Below, in pieces: positions 1 to 9,987 of a stretch of 53,999 nt of DNA. The position numbers and the translations under genes are program-made. The stretch is from an uncultured Prevotella sp. (GTDB lineage: Bacteria; Bacteroidota; Bacteroidia; Bacteroidales; Bacteroidaceae), in contig ONHE01000045.1 in NCBI GenBank assembly GCA_900317545.1, positions 1-53,999 of the forward strand, written 5' to 3'. How positions within the stretch are numbered: position 1 is the first letter of the stretch; each line of letters opens with the position of its first letter. The notes under the pieces are model-generated. The model was not told where the DNA came from and ran no database searches. It was given only the letters and a program-made list of their open reading frames with translations.

Positions 1-49
1 ATCTCAAAAGTGTCGTTTTGTGTATAAGGTGAAAAGACAGATCCTCAGA

Positions 50-1204
50 ATGAAATACAGAATAGAACAGGCTGATCGCCTCATGGCCTATCTGAAAGGC
101 GAACTTCCCGACGCAGAGCGGGAAAAACTGGAGCAGGAAATGGCGCGGGACCAGCGACTGGCACAGTTGGTGGAGCAGTTGCGCGACCGGGATTACGTGT
201 CGCGCGAGCTCGAGCGCATGCACCGATTCGACGTGAACCGCGGTCTGCGCCGGTTGAGAGCCGCCATCGACGCGCGCGAAACCGTACCGACGGCAGCTCC
301 GGCCGCACGTCGCCTGCGCTGGAGGCCATGGCTTTCGGCAGCTGCGGTGGCGCTCTTCGTGGTCGGATCCGCCGTGTTGTGGCATCAGTATCGTATGCGC
401 GTGTCGCCGTTGGAGATCCCCCAGGAAATTGTTCAGGCCATGGAGAAGAGCCGGGCCAATGGACAGACCGGTGCGGAAATCACCAGGATGGTCGGCGAGA
501 AGACGCCGGCCGATGTGGTCGCCGTGTTGGAGCGGTCGGAGATGGACGAAGATGTGCGTCAGGAGCTGCTCCATGCTTTGCGCGTGAAGACCTATGTCGA
601 CAAGGAATACTGGGTGGCACTGCCCGACGGATCGCTGGCTCATCTGGCTCCCGGCACCCATCTCATCTATCCCGAACGGTTCCGTTCCGCCACCCGTGAT
701 GTCTATCTTGACGGCGAGGCCTACTTCATAGTGGCCCACAGCAAGGGCAACCGGTTCGTTGTTCATACGGCTGCCGGCGATGTGACTGAATATGGGACCG
801 AGTTCGATGTCGATACCCGCTATGCGGCAGGGACGCGCGTCGTGCTCGTCGAAGGCAGCATCAGCGTGAAGCCCTCGGGCGGTCAGGAGCAGATGGTCGT
901 GCCGGGCGAGCAGGCCGAATTCGGCACCGGCAGCGTGCTGATCAGCAAGACCGACGTGGCACCCTATCGTGCCTGGAACACTGGAAAAGTCGAGTTTGCC
1001 GACTGGACGCTTGAGCGGCTCATGACGGTCATGGCCAAATGGTATGGCGTAGAAGTCGAATACGGATCGCCCGACATGCGTCGCATCAAGGTTTCTGGAA
1101 ATTTCGACCGATATGATGATATCCGCCCGACGGTCGAAGCGCTCAGTGAGATCACCGGACTGAGGATGAAAATCGAAGGCAGAAAAATCATGATAAACCA
1201 ATAA
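50..1204 (+). CDS. FecR-family anti-sigma factor (locus 1)
   Basis: Inner-membrane regulator that relays a signal from the STN domain of the downstream SusC-like receptor to a cytoplasmic ECF sigma factor. The 384-residue product has a cytoplasmic N-terminal part, one membrane segment at about 93-111 (RWRPWLSAAAVALFVVG), a periplasmic FecR domain with the motif DKEYWVALPDGSLAHL and GEAYF, and a C-terminal DUF4974-type region beginning near APYRAWNTGKVEF. I chose the ATG at 50; a GTG at 20 in the same frame would add ten residues that do not fit the family start. The partner sigma gene would lie left of the window edge. The SusC gene follows 24 bp later. Its sequence resembles the locus 2 FecR much more than the FecRs of loci 4 and 5. 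Confidence 0.93.
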   Translation: MKYRIEQADRLMAYLKGELPDAEREKLEQEMARDQRLAQLVEQLRDRDYVSRELERMHRFDVNRGLRRLRAAIDARETVPTAAPAARRLRWRPWLSAAAVALFVVGSAVLWHQYRMRVSPLEIPQEIVQAMEKSRANGQTGAEITRMVGEKTPADVVAVLERSEMDEDVRQELLHALRVKTYVDKEYWVALPDGSLAHLAPGTHLIYPERFRSATRDVYLDGEAYFIVAHSKGNRFVVHTAAGDVTEYGTEFDVDTRYAAGTRVVLVEGSISVKPSGGQEQMVVPGEQAEFGTGSVLISKTDVAPYRAWNTGKVEFADWTLERLMTVMAKWYGVEVEYGSPDMRRIKVSGNFDRYDDIRPTVEALSEITGLRMKIEGRKIMINQ

Positions 1205-1228
1205 ATATAACTTAAAAACACAAGAGAG

Positions 1229-4200
1229 ATGAAAAAAAAGAAACAGAGCACAAAAGCGTTGTTGCTTCTCTTGATGATGGTCGTATGCTTTCATTTGCAG
1301 GCTGCAGCCATGCCACCGGCCGACACGCCTGTGACGATCAATGTGAAGCAAGTGGCAGCAGAGACAGTGATCAAGCAGATTCAGAAACAGTCGGGGCTGA
1401 ACATCGTCTACACGACAGCACTGGCGCGCAACTGGCGGAAGATTACGCTGCAGGTTAAGAACCGCCCGGCTATTGAAGTTCTTGAGCAAGTGGCCAGTCT
1501 CATCGGTTGCAGTTGTTCCCTCCGCGGCAACATCGCCACGCTTAGTCCGCAGGAACACAGTGGAGGCACGCGCGTCATTAAAGGCTATGTGCGTGATGAG
1601 ATGGGCGATTGTCTGCCTGGGGTTACGGTCCGTCTGGGTGAGACAAAGATTGCAGTAACCACAAATGCAGATGGTTTATATTCGATGCAAGTGCCAACGA
1701 ACAGTGTCGTGCTGAGGTTTTCGTTTGTTGGAATGAAAGTCCATTATGAATTGATTGAAGCAGGAATTTCGGATGTAACGAATAATGTTGTCTTGAGTTC
1801 TGATTCCCAGCTTGATGAGGTCGTCGTCACTGGATATCAGAACATTGACAGATCAAAGTTGACTTCAGCCGTCACGACGCTGAAGATGGACGACATCATC
1901 AATCCGGGCATGAATACCGTTGACAAGATGCTTGAGGGGCGTGTGCCAGGCATGATCTTCACGCAGAATTCCGGGCAGGTCGGTGCCACGCCGAAACTGC
2001 GTGTAAGAGGAACGTCAACACTCATCGGCAACCGGGAACCGATATGGGTGCTGGATGGAATCGTTCTTTCTGATCCAGTAAATCTTGACCCCAACAATCT
2101 CAACGATCCCGATTTCGTGAATCTTCTTGGCAATGCCATCTCTGGCTTGAATCCGAATGATATCGACCAGATAGACGTTCTGAAGGATGCGTCGGCCACA
2201 GCTCTGTATGGAGCCAAGGCTGGTAACGGAGTCATCGTCATCACAACCAAGAAAGGAAAAATGGGTAAGCCTTCCATCACTTATAACGGATCGATGATAG
2301 TGACTACCCGTCCTCGGTATTCAGACCGTGATGTCTATATGATGACTTCACAGGAACGCTTAGACGTGACCAAGGAACTGATAGACCGTGGCATGTATTT
2401 CACTAATGTCACCCAATGGTCGGGCTATGAGCAGGCCCTCCAAGATTATTACGGGGGCAAGATCAGTTTTGATGAGTATCATGAGAAGGCCAACTATTAC
2501 GCCAATCTTAACACCGACTGGTTTAAGCTCCTCACGCGTGACTCATTCTCGGACAACCATACGGTCTCCGTTTCCGGAGGATCTCCAAACTTGCGTTATT
2601 ATGCCTCTTTGGGATACGGGAAGGAGAATGGTGTCATCAAGACCGAGAGCAAAGACCGATACAACGCGACGGTCAACCTTCAGGCAACATACAAGAAGCT
2701 GACAGCTAATTTCCAGCTGCTGAGCAATTATTCGGATCATGATTATACGCCTACGGATGTAAACATCATGGACTATGCCTACAATATGTCGCGTACGATG
2801 CCTGCTTACGGTGAGGACGGTGAACTCTTCTATTATCCGCGTGTCAACACTTTCCTAAAGACGTTCAATTATAACATCCTCAACGAGATCAACAATGCTT
2901 ACAGCAGTCAGGTGACGACAAATGTCAATCTGCGCACGCAGCTTCGCTACAATCTGCTTCCTTATCTGAATCTTGACGGTATCCTGTCGTATGCGATCTC
3001 CAATGATACGCAGGAAGAGGTACACACAAAAGATTCCTATTACGTGTTCAATCTCCGCAGCGATCAGTCGACACGCAATGACATGTGCCCGGTAGGCGGT
3101 GAGTTCAAACGCGCGGACACCCGCAACAACACGCTTATGGCTCGTTTACAGGCGAATTTCACCAAGACGTTCGGCTTAAAAAATCAGCACCTCCTTTCAG
3201 CATCGTTAGGTTTTGAGCTCAACTCAAAGGAGTATAAGGGCTTCAGCATTTCCCGTCGCGGATACTTCTCTGAATATGGAGGATACTTTGATACGGTTCC
3301 GACGGATTACGGCGGCTATTATCTGCAGTTCATGGCATCGGAAGCCGGTCTTGGCAAGCGCATGCGCATGTTGACCAACGAACTGGCATATTATGGTACT
3401 GTTGGCTACGGTTATCGTGACACCTATATCTTCAATGTACATATGCGTGCCGAGAGATCCAATTTGTTCGGTTCGCGTGCCAATGATGAATTCTCACCGA
3501 TCTGGTCCTTGTCAGGACGATGGAACATGAAGAAGGATGTCCTTCGCCATGTGAACTGGGTTGACGATGCAGCCCTTCGTGCCTCTTGGGGTTATCAAGG
3601 CAACATGATTGACGGCCAGACCACCAATATGATCATCCGGCAACAGACGATCACAAGTTATGAGTTTGGCACTCAGACTGCAACGATCATGCAATATCCT
3701 AATCCGGATCTGAAGTGGGAGAAAACATCTTCCTATAACGTCGGACTCGACTTCGCACTTTTAGGCAATAAGATTCGTGGCTCTTTATCCTATTTCTTCA
3801 AGCACACAAGCGATGCCTTCCTGACCAAGAAGATTTCAGAGATCAACGGAATCAACCAATATGTCGTGAATGCCGGAACGCTTAACAACCAGGGCGTTGA
3901 AGTCTCTCTGAGCTTTACGCCGATCAACCAGGCCAATATGGGCGGAGGCAAACGAGGCTTCGTATGGCGTATTGATCCGCAGATCGGCGAGGTGATCAAT
4001 AAGATCGTGAACAGGGCCATCAACAACCGAACAAATGTTCTTCGTGACGAGCTGACCTATAATGATTTTCTGAATGGGAATCTGGATGTAGCCGGCAAAC
4101 CTGTAGGCACATTCTACAGCTACAAATTCAAAGGGTTGGACAGCCAGACCGGAAAGCCGACCTTTTATGGGGCCGAGGACGAGAAGCAGGAAGAGTATAA

Positions 4201-4828
4201 AGCCCGCTATGCCAATATGACCCGTGAGGAGGTCTTTATGCAAGTGATGGAAGAGTCGGGCTGCCGCGAGCCGTACATTCAGGGCGGTATATCCAATTAT
4301 TTAGGCTATCGCAATTTCAGTCTTTCATTCAATCTCACTTATTCCCTTGGCAATAAGATCCGATTGATGAAGATCTGCTCGGGCTACGCCACCAACGTTG
4401 CCTATCCCAACCAGAACCTGCGCAAGGAGTTTGTGTATAGATGGCGCAAGCCCGGAGATGAACTGTACACGACAATTCCCGGATTGGCAACCCAGGCGGA
4501 GACCAACAATCAGTGGTGGAACAATTATCCGGCATATGCCTACAGTTTTGCCGGAAATGTATATGACATGTATGACAATTCCAATTTGCGTGTAGTGTCA
4601 GGTAACTATCTGAAGCTGCAGTCTCTCTCTTTCCGCTACAACGTTGATGACAAGATCCTGAAGTTCTTGGGAATCCAGTCGGCATTCATCAATCTGGTTG
4701 GAAATAATCTCTTCACATTGTGCAGCTCAAAGCTGAAGGGCCAAGACCCGTCACAGAGTGGATCTGCCCCCAGCATTAACCTCTCTGTACGTCCATCTTA
4801 TACACTCAACCTCGATATCACATTCTGA
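1229..4828 (+). CDS. SusC/RagA-like TonB-dependent outer-membrane transporter with STN domain (locus 1)
   Basis: Outer-membrane barrel that imports a substrate captured by the SusD partner, powered by TonB. The 1199-residue product shows a signal peptide (about 1-27), an STN signalling domain (about 35-105), a carboxypeptidase-regulatory-like beta domain (about 115-195), the conserved EVVVTGY motif at 197-203, a plug with the SusC signature DASATALYGAKAGNGVIVIT, and a barrel ending in a terminal Phe (NLDITF). The STN domain matches control by the FecR gene 24 bp upstream. The C-terminus (KLKGQDPSQSGSAPSINLSV) differs from those of loci 2, 4 and 5, so this barrel belongs to another SusC subfamily. 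Substrate is not evident from the sequence; the neighbouring peptidase and thioredoxins suggest peptides. Confidence 0.95.
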   Translation: MKKKKQSTKALLLLLMMVVCFHLQAAAMPPADTPVTINVKQVAAETVIKQIQKQSGLNIVYTTALARNWRKITLQVKNRPAIEVLEQVASLIGCSCSLRGNIATLSPQEHSGGTRVIKGYVRDEMGDCLPGVTVRLGETKIAVTTNADGLYSMQVPTNSVVLRFSFVGMKVHYELIEAGISDVTNNVVLSSDSQLDEVVVTGYQNIDRSKLTSAVTTLKMDDIINPGMNTVDKMLEGRVPGMIFTQNSGQVGATPKLRVRGTSTLIGNREPIWVLDGIVLSDPVNLDPNNLNDPDFVNLLGNAISGLNPNDIDQIDVLKDASATALYGAKAGNGVIVITTKKGKMGKPSITYNGSMIVTTRPRYSDRDVYMMTSQERLDVTKELIDRGMYFTNVTQWSGYEQALQDYYGGKISFDEYHEKANYYANLNTDWFKLLTRDSFSDNHTVSVSGGSPNLRYYASLGYGKENGVIKTESKDRYNATVNLQATYKKLTANFQLLSNYSDHDYTPTDVNIMDYAYNMSRTMPAYGEDGELFYYPRVNTFLKTFNYNILNEINNAYSSQVTTNVNLRTQLRYNLLPYLNLDGILSYAISNDTQEEVHTKDSYYVFNLRSDQSTRNDMCPVGGEFKRADTRNNTLMARLQANFTKTFGLKNQHLLSASLGFELNSKEYKGFSISRRGYFSEYGGYFDTVPTDYGGYYLQFMASEAGLGKRMRMLTNELAYYGTVGYGYRDTYIFNVHMRAERSNLFGSRANDEFSPIWSLSGRWNMKKDVLRHVNWVDDAALRASWGYQGNMIDGQTTNMIIRQQTITSYEFGTQTATIMQYPNPDLKWEKTSSYNVGLDFALLGNKIRGSLSYFFKHTSDAFLTKKISEINGINQYVVNAGTLNNQGVEVSLSFTPINQANMGGGKRGFVWRIDPQIGEVINKIVNRAINNRTNVLRDELTYNDFLNGNLDVAGKPVGTFYSYKFKGLDSQTGKPTFYGAEDEKQEEYKARYANMTREEVFMQVMEESGCREPYIQGGISNYLGYRNFSLSFNLTYSLGNKIRLMKICSGYATNVAYPNQNLRKEFVYRWRKPGDELYTTIPGLATQAETNNQWWNNYPAYAYSFAGNVYDMYDNSNLRVVSGNYLKLQSLSFRYNVDDKILKFLGIQSAFINLVGNNLFTLCSSKLKGQDPSQSGSAPSINLSVRPSYTLNLDITF

Positions 4829-4879
4829 TGCGAGAATGAATGGCAACAGATTTTGTAACAACTAAGATCAAAAATCATT

Positions 4880-6499
4880 ATGAAATGTAAAATAAGCTAT
4901 ATCACGCTGCCCGTGTTACTTTTGGGGATCATTGCGGTCATGTCATCGTGCAGCCATTTCCTTGACGAATTCTCCACGGACGAGCGTTATGTCGAAAATC
5001 CGAAGGATCTGGACTATCTGATGATGGGCGAGGCCTATCTGAGTACGAACGGTATATCTATTTATCCGCCAAGTACAATGCAAACAAGCGATTTGGAAAC
5101 CTTCAATTATCCGTTCCTTCACGTGATGGATGATGATGCCCGGATGTTGCTCAATGGCAATGTGCCCCAATCCGACAACCTTGTCACTCCGTTGCATCTG
5201 CTTGCGGCAATGTATATCTGGGCCGCTGAGCCGTGCGTAGACATGCTCAACAAGAAGTGGAAAGACACAAACTGGCAACGTACCTATAAATGCATCGGTG
5301 CCATCAATGCCATTATCTATCAGGGGCAGCAAATGGAAGCTTCGGTGCGGGGCCACGAAGTTGACAGCCTGCGTTACTACATGGGCGAGGCTCACTTCCT
5401 GCGCGCATTCTATTATTTTTTCCTGACGAATGTCTATGGCATGCCCTATAACCGGGCGACTGCTTCTAAAGATTTCTCTGTGCCTCTGAAGATCAGCGAA
5501 ACAATCGAAGATCGTTACTTTACGCGGAACACAAATGAAGAAGTTTGGGGACAGATCAGCAGAGACCTTGATGAAGCGGTGAGGCTTCTGAAAGGGTATA
5601 CGCCCAGAACCAAATTAAGAGCGGGATATTACGCCGCGCGGGCCCTGCAGTGCCGGGTCGCTCTTTACATGGAAGATTACGAGAAAGTTATCGAATGCGC
5701 ATCGGATTTTGATCATTCTTCCTACCAACTGATCAACCTCAATGGATACAATGCCACATCGAATGTGCTTGGAAAGTCATCTCCGGAGATCATCTTTACA
5801 ATGAGTCAGAACGAGATACCGGCTATTTTCGCCAATGACGGTACTGTCTATAACAGCACTACTTATATGAATGACCCTGCTACGTCGTGTTTCTGTGTGT
5901 CCGACAATCTGCTGAACACATATGAAATAAACGATCTTCGCCTGCATTACTTTTTCCGTCATACGAAAACGACCAATGCAACGATGCCAGACAAGTATAA
6001 AACTTGGGTTAATTACAACGATCCGGAAAAGGTGTCGGCTACCTATTTGTTGCGGCTCTCTGAAATCGTCCTTAACAGGGCAGAGGCAGAGGCCATGTTA
6101 GGGAGAACTGCTGAGGCGAGACAAACACTTCATCGACTTCGGGCCATGAGATTTTCCGAAGTCAATGATTCTGAGGTGCCCACAGATGAAGCTCAATTAG
6201 TGCAGTTCATCAGAGACGAGCGCAGACGTGAACTTTGCTTTGAGGGACACAGGTGGTTTGATCTCAGGCGTTATGCCGTAAATTCAAAATATCCGTTGTC
6301 TTCATCGTTCACAATTACCCATCCTTATTATGAATACAATTCGGCCACGGGATCTGTAGGAAGAACGGGAGATTATATTCTTGAGAGTTTCCAAAAAGAT
6401 CCGGCAGCGTGGGTTATTCCTGTCCCTGATGAGACCATCAACTTTAACAGAGGCAATATTACGAATCTGGAGCGCAATGCGCGTACGATCCATCATTAA
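4880..6499 (+). CDS. SusD/RagB-like outer-membrane lipoprotein (locus 1)
   Basis: Surface lipoprotein expected to form a lid over the SusC barrel and capture the substrate. The 539-residue product has a lipoprotein signal ending at MSSC (Cys24), then the acidic stretch DEFSTDERY typical of SusD N-termini. A helical TPR-like core includes GEAHFLRAFYYFFLTNVYG. The C-terminal RagB/SusD motif ERRRELCFEGHRWFDLRRY is clear. It starts 51 bp after susC and is followed by further genes of the same operon. The C-terminal motif is of the common RagB/SusD kind, unlike the EGQxFxxYKR version found in the SusD proteins of loci 2, 4 and 5. Confidence 0.95.
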   Translation: MKCKISYITLPVLLLGIIAVMSSCSHFLDEFSTDERYVENPKDLDYLMMGEAYLSTNGISIYPPSTMQTSDLETFNYPFLHVMDDDARMLLNGNVPQSDNLVTPLHLLAAMYIWAAEPCVDMLNKKWKDTNWQRTYKCIGAINAIIYQGQQMEASVRGHEVDSLRYYMGEAHFLRAFYYFFLTNVYGMPYNRATASKDFSVPLKISETIEDRYFTRNTNEEVWGQISRDLDEAVRLLKGYTPRTKLRAGYYAARALQCRVALYMEDYEKVIECASDFDHSSYQLINLNGYNATSNVLGKSSPEIIFTMSQNEIPAIFANDGTVYNSTTYMNDPATSCFCVSDNLLNTYEINDLRLHYFFRHTKTTNATMPDKYKTWVNYNDPEKVSATYLLRLSEIVLNRAEAEAMLGRTAEARQTLHRLRAMRFSEVNDSEVPTDEAQLVQFIRDERRRELCFEGHRWFDLRRYAVNSKYPLSSSFTITHPYYEYNSATGSVGRTGDYILESFQKDPAAWVIPVPDETINFNRGNITNLERNARTIHH

Positions 6500-6532
6500 T
6501 CATGCCATTAACATATTTGATCAAACAAACGT

Positions 6533-7477
6533 ATGAAATACAATATCTTATTCTTTCTTTCATTGTCCATGCTGATATCCTTAGTCTCCTGCAGCGAGGA
6601 TGAAGTCAATTTCCCAGACTATGAGAAAGACTGGTTTGTCATGGAAGACAACGCGGGCGACAGCGTAGCCCACGCAGGATATCAATTCTATCAGAAGTAC
6701 AAGATACCCGTCTTTATCAATGACACGATCGGCACTCAGCAGCGTGTTGATTTGTGGGGGAATACCTATACATATTATAAGACGCTCTCTCTCAACTTTG
6801 CCATGGGCGGCAGTGCTTCTGCCTACAGTGATCCTTATCTGAACACGATGACGTTCTGTGACAAGTCGGTGGTGCCATCTGCACTCCGTTATCTTGACAG
6901 TCATATTATGCCTTCGGTTCCCAAGAGCATCCATATTCACAGCATTCTGCTTGTAGAGAATTTGCAGTCAAGAGCCACTGGCACCGAAGTCTTCAACAGC
7001 ATCAACACGCTGATCATTGGTAATGCCTCAAAGTTAGCTTCCTACACTGCCGAGCAAACCCAATCGCTTAAGTCCACGCTACTGAGTCTCTTGGTCGGCA
7101 AGGCTCTGACCAGCAATGCGGATTATTCTGAAGACTTGGATCTGTTCTATCAAGTCTCCCGCAGTCTGTATTCTGTCAGTGATATATACAATACGTCGAC
7201 ATGGTATTTCAACAAAGACCGTATGCCCGGCTGTCCTTTCGATCCTTATGATTATTCGGTAACCGGCAAGGACAAGATGTTATGGGCGGGCTTCTTGGAT
7301 GTTGATCCAGCCAATCCTTACTACTCGCCTTCGAGCCCATTGACAGACGTCCAGATGTATATCAAGGAATATCTCAAATTGGGTGATGCGCAATTCCGCA
7401 GCTTGTACGCAAATTATCCCAATGTAATCAAGAAATATGAAATTGTCAAGCCACTTATAGACAGTGCTATTCAATAA
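6533..7477 (+). CDS. Operon lipoprotein resembling a degenerate Mx1-type putative metallopeptidase
   Basis: A 314-residue lipoprotein: the signal sequence ends at LVSC (Cys20), followed by SEDE, an acidic stretch like the Bacteroidota lipoprotein export signal, so a surface location is likely. I do not recognise it with certainty. Position after SusD, length, the N-terminal IPVFINDTIG stretch, the central VPKSIHIHSILLVENL stretch and the C-terminal KKYEIVKPLID resemble the Bacteroidota putative zinc-binding metallopeptidase lipoproteins (Peptidase_Mx1). However, no HExxH motif is present anywhere. If the relationship is right, it is a catalytically dead member that may bind rather than cut peptides. 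A simple SusE-like substrate-binding lipoprotein is the alternative. Confidence 0.75.
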   Translation: MKYNILFFLSLSMLISLVSCSEDEVNFPDYEKDWFVMEDNAGDSVAHAGYQFYQKYKIPVFINDTIGTQQRVDLWGNTYTYYKTLSLNFAMGGSASAYSDPYLNTMTFCDKSVVPSALRYLDSHIMPSVPKSIHIHSILLVENLQSRATGTEVFNSINTLIIGNASKLASYTAEQTQSLKSTLLSLLVGKALTSNADYSEDLDLFYQVSRSLYSVSDIYNTSTWYFNKDRMPGCPFDPYDYSVTGKDKMLWAGFLDVDPANPYYSPSSPLTDVQMYIKEYLKLGDAQFRSLYANYPNVIKKYEIVKPLIDSAIQ

Positions 7478-7517
7478 GACATTCTGATTATAAAATAGTT
7501 AATTTACAATTAATACA

Positions 7518-8879
7518 ATGAAAATTAAGACATTAATCTTCTTGGCTGTGCTGTTTTCCCTTCCTATCATGGGAACTGCCCAGCAAAGCATTATTCGTGG
7601 ATCTTACAAAAAAATAGGCATACAGGGTGTGATGGCCAGTGACATTACGGTAGGCATCGTTGATAACGGAACTTTGAAACCTGTATTGCAGAACATAATA
7701 AAGAAGCCTGATTATGATTTCCAGTTCGGAGTGGACAACAGTACGGGTATCTTTGAAAAACTTGTCTTTATCGGTACGGCGGATGAATGGTATCCTGTGT
7801 ATGTGGGTAAGAATGAGACCATTGACTTGAATGTTGCAGATGGTCAAGGGAAACTTGTCGGCAAGCTGAGCAAAGAGAACGAAGTCATCAACAAGTGGTT
7901 TGAAGTAATGAAGCCACTACGCGCGCTCGTTTATAGGGCAGAAGGACGTAAGGCTCCTTTAGCCGACTGGTATAAGGCAATCACTGATGCAACCAGCCAG
8001 ACGAAGACGCTTCTTGATAACCTTAATACCGGAAACGCTTCTTTCGACGAGCTGTTTAAGAAGACTATGCCGTATCTGTTAACGAATGATGTGCTCGGAA
8101 TGTTTTTACAAGCTATGAGCTTCTCTACTAAAGAGGAATATCCTCAATATATGCAGGATCTCTTTTCTCGTAAGAATTACGACATGAGTATAAAGAAATA
8201 CTATCCTTTCGCAGAAATGTTCCTGCTTAATTATGGCTTTGCCAAAGAGCTCGGCTACAATAGTAAACTGGGTGAAACGCTTGTTTTGATGAAAGATGAT
8301 TTGGCAGATCCCACATTGTGGTCAGAGTTTGCCGTCAAATGTATTGAAGATGGTTATGTAATGGATATTGAAAATTTCGACAAGGTTTGTGGCAAAACGA
8401 TCCTTGCGAAAGACCGGCCGCGCTATCAGAAGGCTGCTAAACGTCTGTTGATGAAAAAAACGGGTGGAGATCCTATTGATTTTACGTATCCAGATGTAAA
8501 AGGTAAAAAGCACAGTCTGTCTGATTACAAGGGTAAGGTCGTCGTGGTTGACGTATGGGCGACATGGTGTGCGCCATGTAAGCATGAGATCCCCTTCCTT
8601 GAAACTCTTCAAGATGAGATGAAAGGGAAGGATGTAGTCTTCATCAGTGCATCGTTTGATACGGATCATGCGGCTTGGGCCAACTTTATCAAAGAGCATA
8701 AGATGAAAGGTGTTCAATTGTACACCAACCGTGTTGGTCCGTTGGTCAGCGATTATCAGATCGATGCCGTGCCTCGTTTCATGGTATTCTCCAAGAAGGG
8801 AAAAACCGTAAGCCTCAATGCGCCGCGTCCCTCTGAACCTGCACTAAAGAAACTTATTGAAGATGAACTGAAAAAATAA
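7518..8879 (+). CDS. TlpA-like thiol-disulfide oxidoreductase with N-terminal DUF4369-like domain
   Basis: Exported thioredoxin-fold protein expected to reduce or exchange disulfides in the periplasm. The 453-residue product has a signal peptide (ending near MGTAQQ), an N-terminal beta-rich DUF4369-like domain (about 25-120), a helical middle, and a C-terminal AhpC/TSA-thioredoxin domain with the active site WCAPC at 350-354 and the cis-Pro loop AVPRFMVF. Known TlpA proteins maintain reduced cysteines, for example during cytochrome maturation. Placed in a SusCD operon it more likely serves the imported substrate or operon partners, which is inference. It ends in NAPRPSEPALKKLIEDELKK; that tail is the closest in this window to the thioredoxin remnants at 13431 and 24536. 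Confidence 0.93.
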   Translation: MKIKTLIFLAVLFSLPIMGTAQQSIIRGSYKKIGIQGVMASDITVGIVDNGTLKPVLQNIIKKPDYDFQFGVDNSTGIFEKLVFIGTADEWYPVYVGKNETIDLNVADGQGKLVGKLSKENEVINKWFEVMKPLRALVYRAEGRKAPLADWYKAITDATSQTKTLLDNLNTGNASFDELFKKTMPYLLTNDVLGMFLQAMSFSTKEEYPQYMQDLFSRKNYDMSIKKYYPFAEMFLLNYGFAKELGYNSKLGETLVLMKDDLADPTLWSEFAVKCIEDGYVMDIENFDKVCGKTILAKDRPRYQKAAKRLLMKKTGGDPIDFTYPDVKGKKHSLSDYKGKVVVVDVWATWCAPCKHEIPFLETLQDEMKGKDVVFISASFDTDHAAWANFIKEHKMKGVQLYTNRVGPLVSDYQIDAVPRFMVFSKKGKTVSLNAPRPSEPALKKLIEDELKK

Positions 8880-8884
8880 AAGAA

Positions 8885-9976
8885 ATGGAGCTAAAAAAGT
8901 ATTTGTCTTTATTGCTGATGTTCGTATGTTCCGCTACGCTGTATGCGCAAGGCGGCGGGATTCAATTTGTCAAAGGAATCAGCTTCAAGGAGGCACTGGC
9001 TAAGGCAAAAAAAGAGAACAAACAGCTGTTCATGGACTGCTACACATCGTGGTGCGTGCCATGTGCTAAAATGGCCAAGGAAATATTTCCGCTCAAAGAA
9101 TGTGGCGATTACTTTAATCCCAAGTTTATAAACATTCAGGTTGATATGGAGAAAGGTGAAGGCGTAGAGCTTATGAAAAAGCTGAACGTACAGTCTTTCC
9201 CGACTTTCATCTTCTTTGATGCTGATGGTAATGAACTCAACCGCATCATGGGAGGATCACCGGACTCAAAAAGCTTCCTCAAGCGGGTCGATGAGGCCCT
9301 TAAGCCCGGTAACTCACTGAAAGGACTGCAGGATGCCTTTGATAAGGAGTCAAACTATGAGAACGGCATGAAATTAGTCAAGGCTCAAATAGACCATGGG
9401 GTGGATCCATCTGCTACGCTGGATAAGATGTATCTGAATCCTTGGGAGTCTCAGCGCTACTCGACTGAATATATGCAACTGGTTTTCTCAACCACCGATT
9501 TCAGGTCTCCTCGCTTTGACCGTCTCATGTTTGACCGGCAGAAGATGAACAAGTATTTGGGAAAGGAAGTCGTTAACGATATGATTTTCAACACCTATCG
9601 CAAGGACATGTATCTTGTTGCGGCCGAACGTCCGCACAATTATACGAAAGAAGACGTCCGCAAAGCTGCTTTCCTGACTGCTATGCTCGAATTGCCGATT
9701 GATATGGCAGAAAGCTATCTGCCTCAGTTGGCTCTCTATGTATTGGAAAAGGACTATGATGCCATGATCAGACTCTTTGAGAATACAATCAAGTTCATTC
9801 CAAGCACTGATACTTTCAAAGGAATCCTCAATGGATTGCTGAGCGCTCAATACAAGAAGATGGACCCTGCCCATCAGAAGCAACTTGAGCAATACTTTCA
9901 ACATTGTGTTGACTCTTCCAATTACGATGCCAAAATCATGCAGGGAATGCTCAATGGACTGAAGAATAATAAATAA
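8885..9976 (+). CDS. Exported thioredoxin-family protein with C-terminal helical region
   Basis: A 363-residue secreted protein starting 5 bp after the TlpA gene, so probably translationally linked. Signal peptide about 1-21 (ending TLYAQ), then a thioredoxin-like domain of about 110 residues with CYTSWCVPCAKM (WCVPC at 56-60) and the cis-Pro loop QSFPTFIFF. The remaining 200 or so residues are mainly helical, with no family I recognise. The active-site surroundings resemble the thioredoxin_7/DUF255-like class rather than TlpA. The same layout occurs in the thioredoxin gene at 34047-32854 of locus 4. Two different thioredoxins next to each other and next to a peptidase suggest that disulfide reduction is part of substrate processing; this is inference. 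Confidence 0.92.
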   Translation: MELKKYLSLLLMFVCSATLYAQGGGIQFVKGISFKEALAKAKKENKQLFMDCYTSWCVPCAKMAKEIFPLKECGDYFNPKFINIQVDMEKGEGVELMKKLNVQSFPTFIFFDADGNELNRIMGGSPDSKSFLKRVDEALKPGNSLKGLQDAFDKESNYENGMKLVKAQIDHGVDPSATLDKMYLNPWESQRYSTEYMQLVFSTTDFRSPRFDRLMFDRQKMNKYLGKEVVNDMIFNTYRKDMYLVAAERPHNYTKEDVRKAAFLTAMLELPIDMAESYLPQLALYVLEKDYDAMIRLFENTIKFIPSTDTFKGILNGLLSAQYKKMDPAHQKQLEQYFQHCVDSSNYDAKIMQGMLNGLKNNK

Positions 9977-9987
9977 GTGATTGTCGA

